Source of the DNA: Paraeggerthella hongkongensis
Lineage (GTDB): Bacteria > Actinomycetota > Coriobacteriia > Coriobacteriales > Eggerthellaceae
Length of the DNA: 64,000 nt
Reading direction: 5' to 3'
Assembly: GCF_003340345.1 (NCBI RefSeq)
Contig: NZ_PPTQ01000006.1
Span: 62,001 to 126,000 of the forward strand
The notes under the pieces were generated by a model. It ran no database searches and was not told the DNA's origin. It saw nothing but the letters and a program-made list of their open reading frames with translations. Below are positions 60,951 through 64,000 of this stretch, piece after piece. A program made the translations under genes and the position numbers. How positions within the stretch are numbered: position 1 is the first letter of the stretch; each line of letters begins with the position of its first letter.

Positions 60951-62642
60951 ATGCACACCGTCCTAATCGCAAGTACGCTCGAAAGCGACCGTGAAGAGCT
61001 GGGGAGCCTGCTGACGCAAACATGCACCGTGCTGAAAGCATCTGACATCCTGGAAGCGTTCTCCCTTGTCAGAGGATCGAAACAGGGCATATCGGCCATC
61101 ATTGCAGACAACGATTTCCCCCATCTTGCAAGCATGACCGGACCAAACGTTTTCGAAGGGCCCAGCGTAACCGACGGCATTCCGTTCTTCTTGATTGTAG
61201 ATGACCACAACGAAGCGCCCTCCACCGAACGGACGCCGAACGCGTTGGATATCATCGTTCGACCCTTCAGCCCCTATGCATCTCGACGTATCATGAATGC
61301 CATCGAAATGAACCAAGCGCAGCGCAAGCTGCGATCAGCCTTGGCAAACGAGCGGAAAATCAAAGAAGAATACCACCACTTCCTGAAACGCATGCCGGGA
61401 GGGCTGTTCCGCTACCGCGCCGACGGTGGCGAAGAATTCAGCTCGATCAGCGCCGGACTGCTTGAAATGACCGGTTACGAAACCGAGCAGGCATTTCGAG
61501 AGGCAACCGGAAATTCGTTCAGGGGATTCGTCCATCCCGAAGACCTCGAGGCCGTGGAAAAGTCCATAGCCGAACAGATGAAGTACGGCGACACCGATGT
61601 CGTCACCTACCGCATCAAGAAAAAAGACGGCAGCGTTCGCTGGATTGAAGATTGGGGGCGCTTGGTGGTTGACGAGGACGGCGTTCGCTGGTTTTACGTG
61701 GCAACGCTCGACATCACCGACAAGATCACCTACCAAGAAGAACTCGAGAAAAGCAACGAGCGGCTCACCATCTTGGCAGAGCTCAACAACGATGTGCTCT
61801 TCGACGCGAACTGCCGCCTTAAGAAAACGGAGGTGTTCGGGGATTTCGAAAAACGGTTCGGGCGTCCCATGGCGTCGAGCGACTTCGACAAACTGGGTCC
61901 GCAGGGGCCGTCGTGCCAGGCCAACCACGGTGATTTCGAAATCTACCAGCACGCGTGCACGAACCACGCAGCAGCGCGCGTCGACGTTGACGTTGCCTTG
62001 CCCGACGCGCAAGGCAACCCCCTGTGGTGCCGATACCAATCCGTCGTCTTGCGAGACGAAAACGGAAAACCGTATCGCCATGTGGGAAGGCTTCTGGACA
62101 CGCACGCCATGATGATGCAGCAGCAGACGTACAGAGCGCTTGCGGAGCACGATGACCTAACCGGGGCAATTGCACGGCGCACGGCCATCGAGCGCATTCG
62201 AAAACACTGCGAGCAGCACAGCGAGGCGTGCGCGCTCCTGTTCATCGACGTGGACGATTTCAAGGAAGTGAACGATCGATACGGACACCCCACGGGCGAT
62301 CGCGTCCTGACGCACGTTGCCGCATTCCTAAAGGACGTCGCAGGTCCTAGCGCCGTCGTCGCGCGGTTCGGCGGCGACGAGTTCGCCGTGTTCGTACCGC
62401 ATGCGCAAAACACGGCCGACCTCGATCGCCTGGTGGAGCGCATCAAAAGCGAAGCATTCGAAGGTTTTCACGACGAAGCCATAGAAAACCCGCTCGCATC
62501 GTTGTCGCTAGCCGTTGGCGTAGCTCGCAGCAACTGCCCGCAAACATGCGGCAACCCGGTGTTCGAAGATCTGTACCGGCAAGCCGACAACGACTTGTAC
62601 CGTGCGAAGCGCAACAAATGCTCGTGCGCCAGCCAAGACTGA
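60951..62642 (+). CDS. PAS-GGDEF diguanylate cyclase with receiver-like N-terminus
   Basis: 563 residues. The first 115 (TVLIASTLESDREELGSLL ... DIIVRPFSP) resemble a receiver fold that keeps the late Arg-Pro in place of Lys-Pro and has an Asp at the central strand (IIADNDFP). A PAS/PAC unit follows (about 145-265), then a less clear PAS-like part. A GGDEF domain (about 395-560) has FIDVDDFKEVNDRYGH and canonical RFGGDEFAVF. It should make c-di-GMP. CGAAGGGG precedes the start. With the large GGDEF/EAL protein it indicates active c-di-GMP signalling. Confidence 0.92.
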   Translation: MHTVLIASTLESDREELGSLLTQTCTVLKASDILEAFSLVRGSKQGISAIIADNDFPHLASMTGPNVFEGPSVTDGIPFFLIVDDHNEAPSTERTPNALDIIVRPFSPYASRRIMNAIEMNQAQRKLRSALANERKIKEEYHHFLKRMPGGLFRYRADGGEEFSSISAGLLEMTGYETEQAFREATGNSFRGFVHPEDLEAVEKSIAEQMKYGDTDVVTYRIKKKDGSVRWIEDWGRLVVDEDGVRWFYVATLDITDKITYQEELEKSNERLTILAELNNDVLFDANCRLKKTEVFGDFEKRFGRPMASSDFDKLGPQGPSCQANHGDFEIYQHACTNHAAARVDVDVALPDAQGNPLWCRYQSVVLRDENGKPYRHVGRLLDTHAMMMQQQTYRALAEHDDLTGAIARRTAIERIRKHCEQHSEACALLFIDVDDFKEVNDRYGHPTGDRVLTHVAAFLKDVAGPSAVVARFGGDEFAVFVPHAQNTADLDRLVERIKSEAFEGFHDEAIENPLASLSLAVGVARSNCPQTCGNPVFEDLYRQADNDLYRAKRNKCSCASQD

Positions 62643-62655
62643 GGGCGGGAAACCG

Positions 62656-63546
62656 CTACGAATCCGAGGCCGCCTTCGACGGCGCGCGAAAAGCCGACCA
62701 CGCCGCTCGAGCAGGCGCGAGCAAAAGGATCGTAGTAGCCGCAAGCACGATCAGATCGTCAAAGCCGCCGGTCACGTAGACCGGCGGCATCCCCGTAGCA
62801 AGCATGATCGGGCCCAGATAAACCAGATCGAATGCAGCGTGAACCCAGGCTAGAAACCACAGGCTGCAGCCTTTCAGGTACAAAACGGCCATGAAGAAGC
62901 CGAACAGCCCCGCCTGCACCGGCTTGAGCACGGCCTGCGTCCACGCAACCGCGTCCCCAACGGCCAGCGCCTGTCCGAACGACACATGCAGCAGCCCGAA
63001 CAAAACCGCCGAAACCACCGCAGCACGCAGCGGGGCCAAGCGCGTCAAGAACGCATCCAGGGCAAGAACCCTGAAAACACCCTCTTCGAACAAGCCGGTC
63101 ATCAGGCATATCGGAAGAATGAAGGAAACGCGCGCCGCGGCACCCGAATCAAAGAAACCAACCGGTTCGGAAAGCAGGCACAGCGCGATACCCGCGGCAA
63201 ACCCTACCGCAAGCACGAAAACCACCCAACGGCCAAGGGAGCTGATCGTCTTGCAAGAACGCTGCAACGCCTTGGGACGACCAATCCTCACAAGCGCAAG
63301 CACCATGATCGACAGCGCAATCCCCTGCACAAGCGAAGACCCCAGCGTATCGCCCGGGAAGACTTGGAAGCACGTCACCGACAGCACGATTGCCGCAACA
63401 AACAAACCGGGAGCCCGAAACAAAGCGAGCACGGCCGAGGAACCCTCCCTCGGAGCCGAAGCCGAGGCCGAGGCCGAAACGGGCCGGTTCGCTTTCCCAG
63501 CCTCGTTTGACCCGCTTGAACCGTTTGAGCCGTCCTTTGCCTGCAT
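62656..63546 (-). CDS. CPBP-family intramembrane protease
   Basis: About 296 residues from ATG 63546. The N-terminal 40 residues are low-complexity (GSNGSSGSNE, SASASASAPRE) and precede about eight membrane helices. CPBP motifs are FEEGVFRV (EExxxR) and LLHVSFG, with a later HAAFDL. It is the second CPBP protein of the window and lacks a bacteriocin gene nearby. It is divergent from the TraX-like gene, with a shared promoter region of about 58 bases. Confidence 0.82.
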   Translation of the reverse strand: MQAKDGSNGSSGSNEAGKANRPVSASASASAPREGSSAVLALFRAPGLFVAAIVLSVTCFQVFPGDTLGSSLVQGIALSIMVLALVRIGRPKALQRSCKTISSLGRWVVFVLAVGFAAGIALCLLSEPVGFFDSGAAARVSFILPICLMTGLFEEGVFRVLALDAFLTRLAPLRAAVVSAVLFGLLHVSFGQALAVGDAVAWTQAVLKPVQAGLFGFFMAVLYLKGCSLWFLAWVHAAFDLVYLGPIMLATGMPPVYVTGGFDDLIVLAATTILLLAPARAAWSAFRAPSKAASDS

Positions 63547-63586
63547 CACGCAATTTCGCCCTTCATCCCGCAATCCCCCAGCCGTC

Positions 63587-63598
63587 CCAGTATACTGG
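63587..63598. promoter_or_regulatory. Palindrome CCAGTATACTGG between divergent genes
   Basis: A perfect 12-base palindrome containing a -10-like TATACT on both strands. On the plus strand TATACT ends 8 bases before the ATG of the TraX-like gene, so that transcript may be leaderless or nearly so. Confidence 0.5.
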
Positions 63599-63604
63599 AA
63601 TCCT

Positions 63605-64000
63605 ATGAACGAATCGCTCAATACAACCGATGAAGACACGCGTAGGGGCGTCTCGTCCTTCGCTTTGAAAATCGTAGCCATAGTCGGCATGACGGCCAAC
63701 CACGCGTCCTACATGTTCTACCCCTACCTACCTGCCGAAGCGTTCTGCCTACTGTTCGGTCTTGGCGGACTCGCCTTCCCCATCATGGCATTTCTGCTGG
63801 TAGAAGGCTACCGACGCACATCGAGCGTACCTAAATACGCCCGGCGCCTGCTCGTGTTTGCCCTTATATCTCAAATACCCTACGGGTTGTTTCTTGCAGG
63901 AAACCTCAACGTGCTGTTCACGTTGCTCATCGGATTAGCCGTGCTGTATCTTTACGACCGCCTGGAAAACCGAGCAGGTTTTTGGGCGATCGCGGCGGCG
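63605..64000 (+). CDS. TraX-family membrane protein (3' end missing)
   Basis: 132 codons are present before the right edge. After a short polar start the sequence reads FALKIVAIVGMTANHASYMF, LFGLGGLAFPIMAFLLVEGY, and YARRLLVFALISQIPYGLFL. This is the pattern of TraX proteins, first described as acetylating F-pilin but widespread in chromosomes. There is no clear ribosome site, and TATACT lies just upstream. Confidence 0.85.
   Translation, partial: MNESLNTTDEDTRRGVSSFALKIVAIVGMTANHASYMFYPYLPAEAFCLLFGLGGLAFPIMAFLLVEGYRRTSSVPKYARRLLVFALISQIPYGLFLAGNLNVLFTLLIGLAVLYLYDRLENRAGFWAIAAA

Overview
The window looks like chromosome of a high-GC anaerobic actinobacterium of class Coriobacteriia, most likely Eggerthellaceae (Eggerthella, Slackia, Gordonibacter or a relative). 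The grounds are a Tat-exported molybdopterin oxidoreductase, a CaiB/CaiA/AMP-ligase/FixABCX module, an OFA-type MFS carrier, a LytTR regulator with an NTF2-like sensor half, LxRTGD surface anchors and actinobacterial gene style. The genus is an inference. Most genes lie on the minus strand.

Layout. 1-1551: start of a molybdopterin oxidoreductase that runs off the left edge. 1838-2648: PIN/antitoxin pair with its palindromic operator. 2711-5096: two-component system whose sensor carries a CxxCH motif. 5719-9089: RsgA, an OB-fold membrane protein, TrkH and a small membrane protein. 9376-10722: NCS1 permease. 10948-14557: CPBP protease, a frameshifted Nif11-type RiPP precursor, and a graveyard of broken Rsb, PP2C, NTF2 and surface-protein genes around one intact STAS gene. 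14649-19038: a huge secreted cysteine protease fused to a 5'-nucleotidase, and its probable LytTR regulator. 19367-21029: an AT-richer AlbA/Schlafen-type gene between 136-bp direct repeats.

21240-22698: nitrilase-family amidohydrolase and a MarR regulator. 22751-32978: a 10-kb minus-strand catabolic cluster in transcription order MFS carrier, CoA-transferase, acyl-CoA dehydrogenase, acyl-CoA ligase, two MaoC hydratases and FixA, FixB, FixC, FixX. It should import an acid, activate it to a CoA thioester, and hydrate or reduce a double bond with ETF-linked electrons. The layout resembles carnitine/gamma-butyrobetaine pathways but the substrate is unknown. 34286-40184: DUF917 and hydantoinase-A genes divergent from DUF1177, an M29-like aminopeptidase and a gamma-carbonic anhydrase. 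40330-45226: nitroreductase, a second anchored nucleotidase, and HtpG under a CIRCE element.

45227-54256: a 1433-residue PAS/GGDEF/EAL protein, an MFS-CBS fusion, an SGNH hydrolase and a PfkB sugar kinase. 54426-59254: APC permease, acetamidase/formamidase, NSS symporter and DUF308 protein. 59693-60633: initiator tRNA-Met and tRNA-Leu(CAG). 60951-64000: a PAS-GGDEF protein, a second CPBP protein and a truncated TraX-like gene.

The most unusual content is non-coding. Three 206-bp elements (5372, 53036, 60023) each have 49-bp inverted arms and a 108-bp centre. A second family has three 136-bp copies (10765, 19231, 21030) ending in a hairpin built on ACGTACGT, plus a stand-alone hairpin relative (38527). 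The other main leads are the frameshifted RiPP precursor, the protease-nucleotidase fusion and the CIRCE-controlled htpG.
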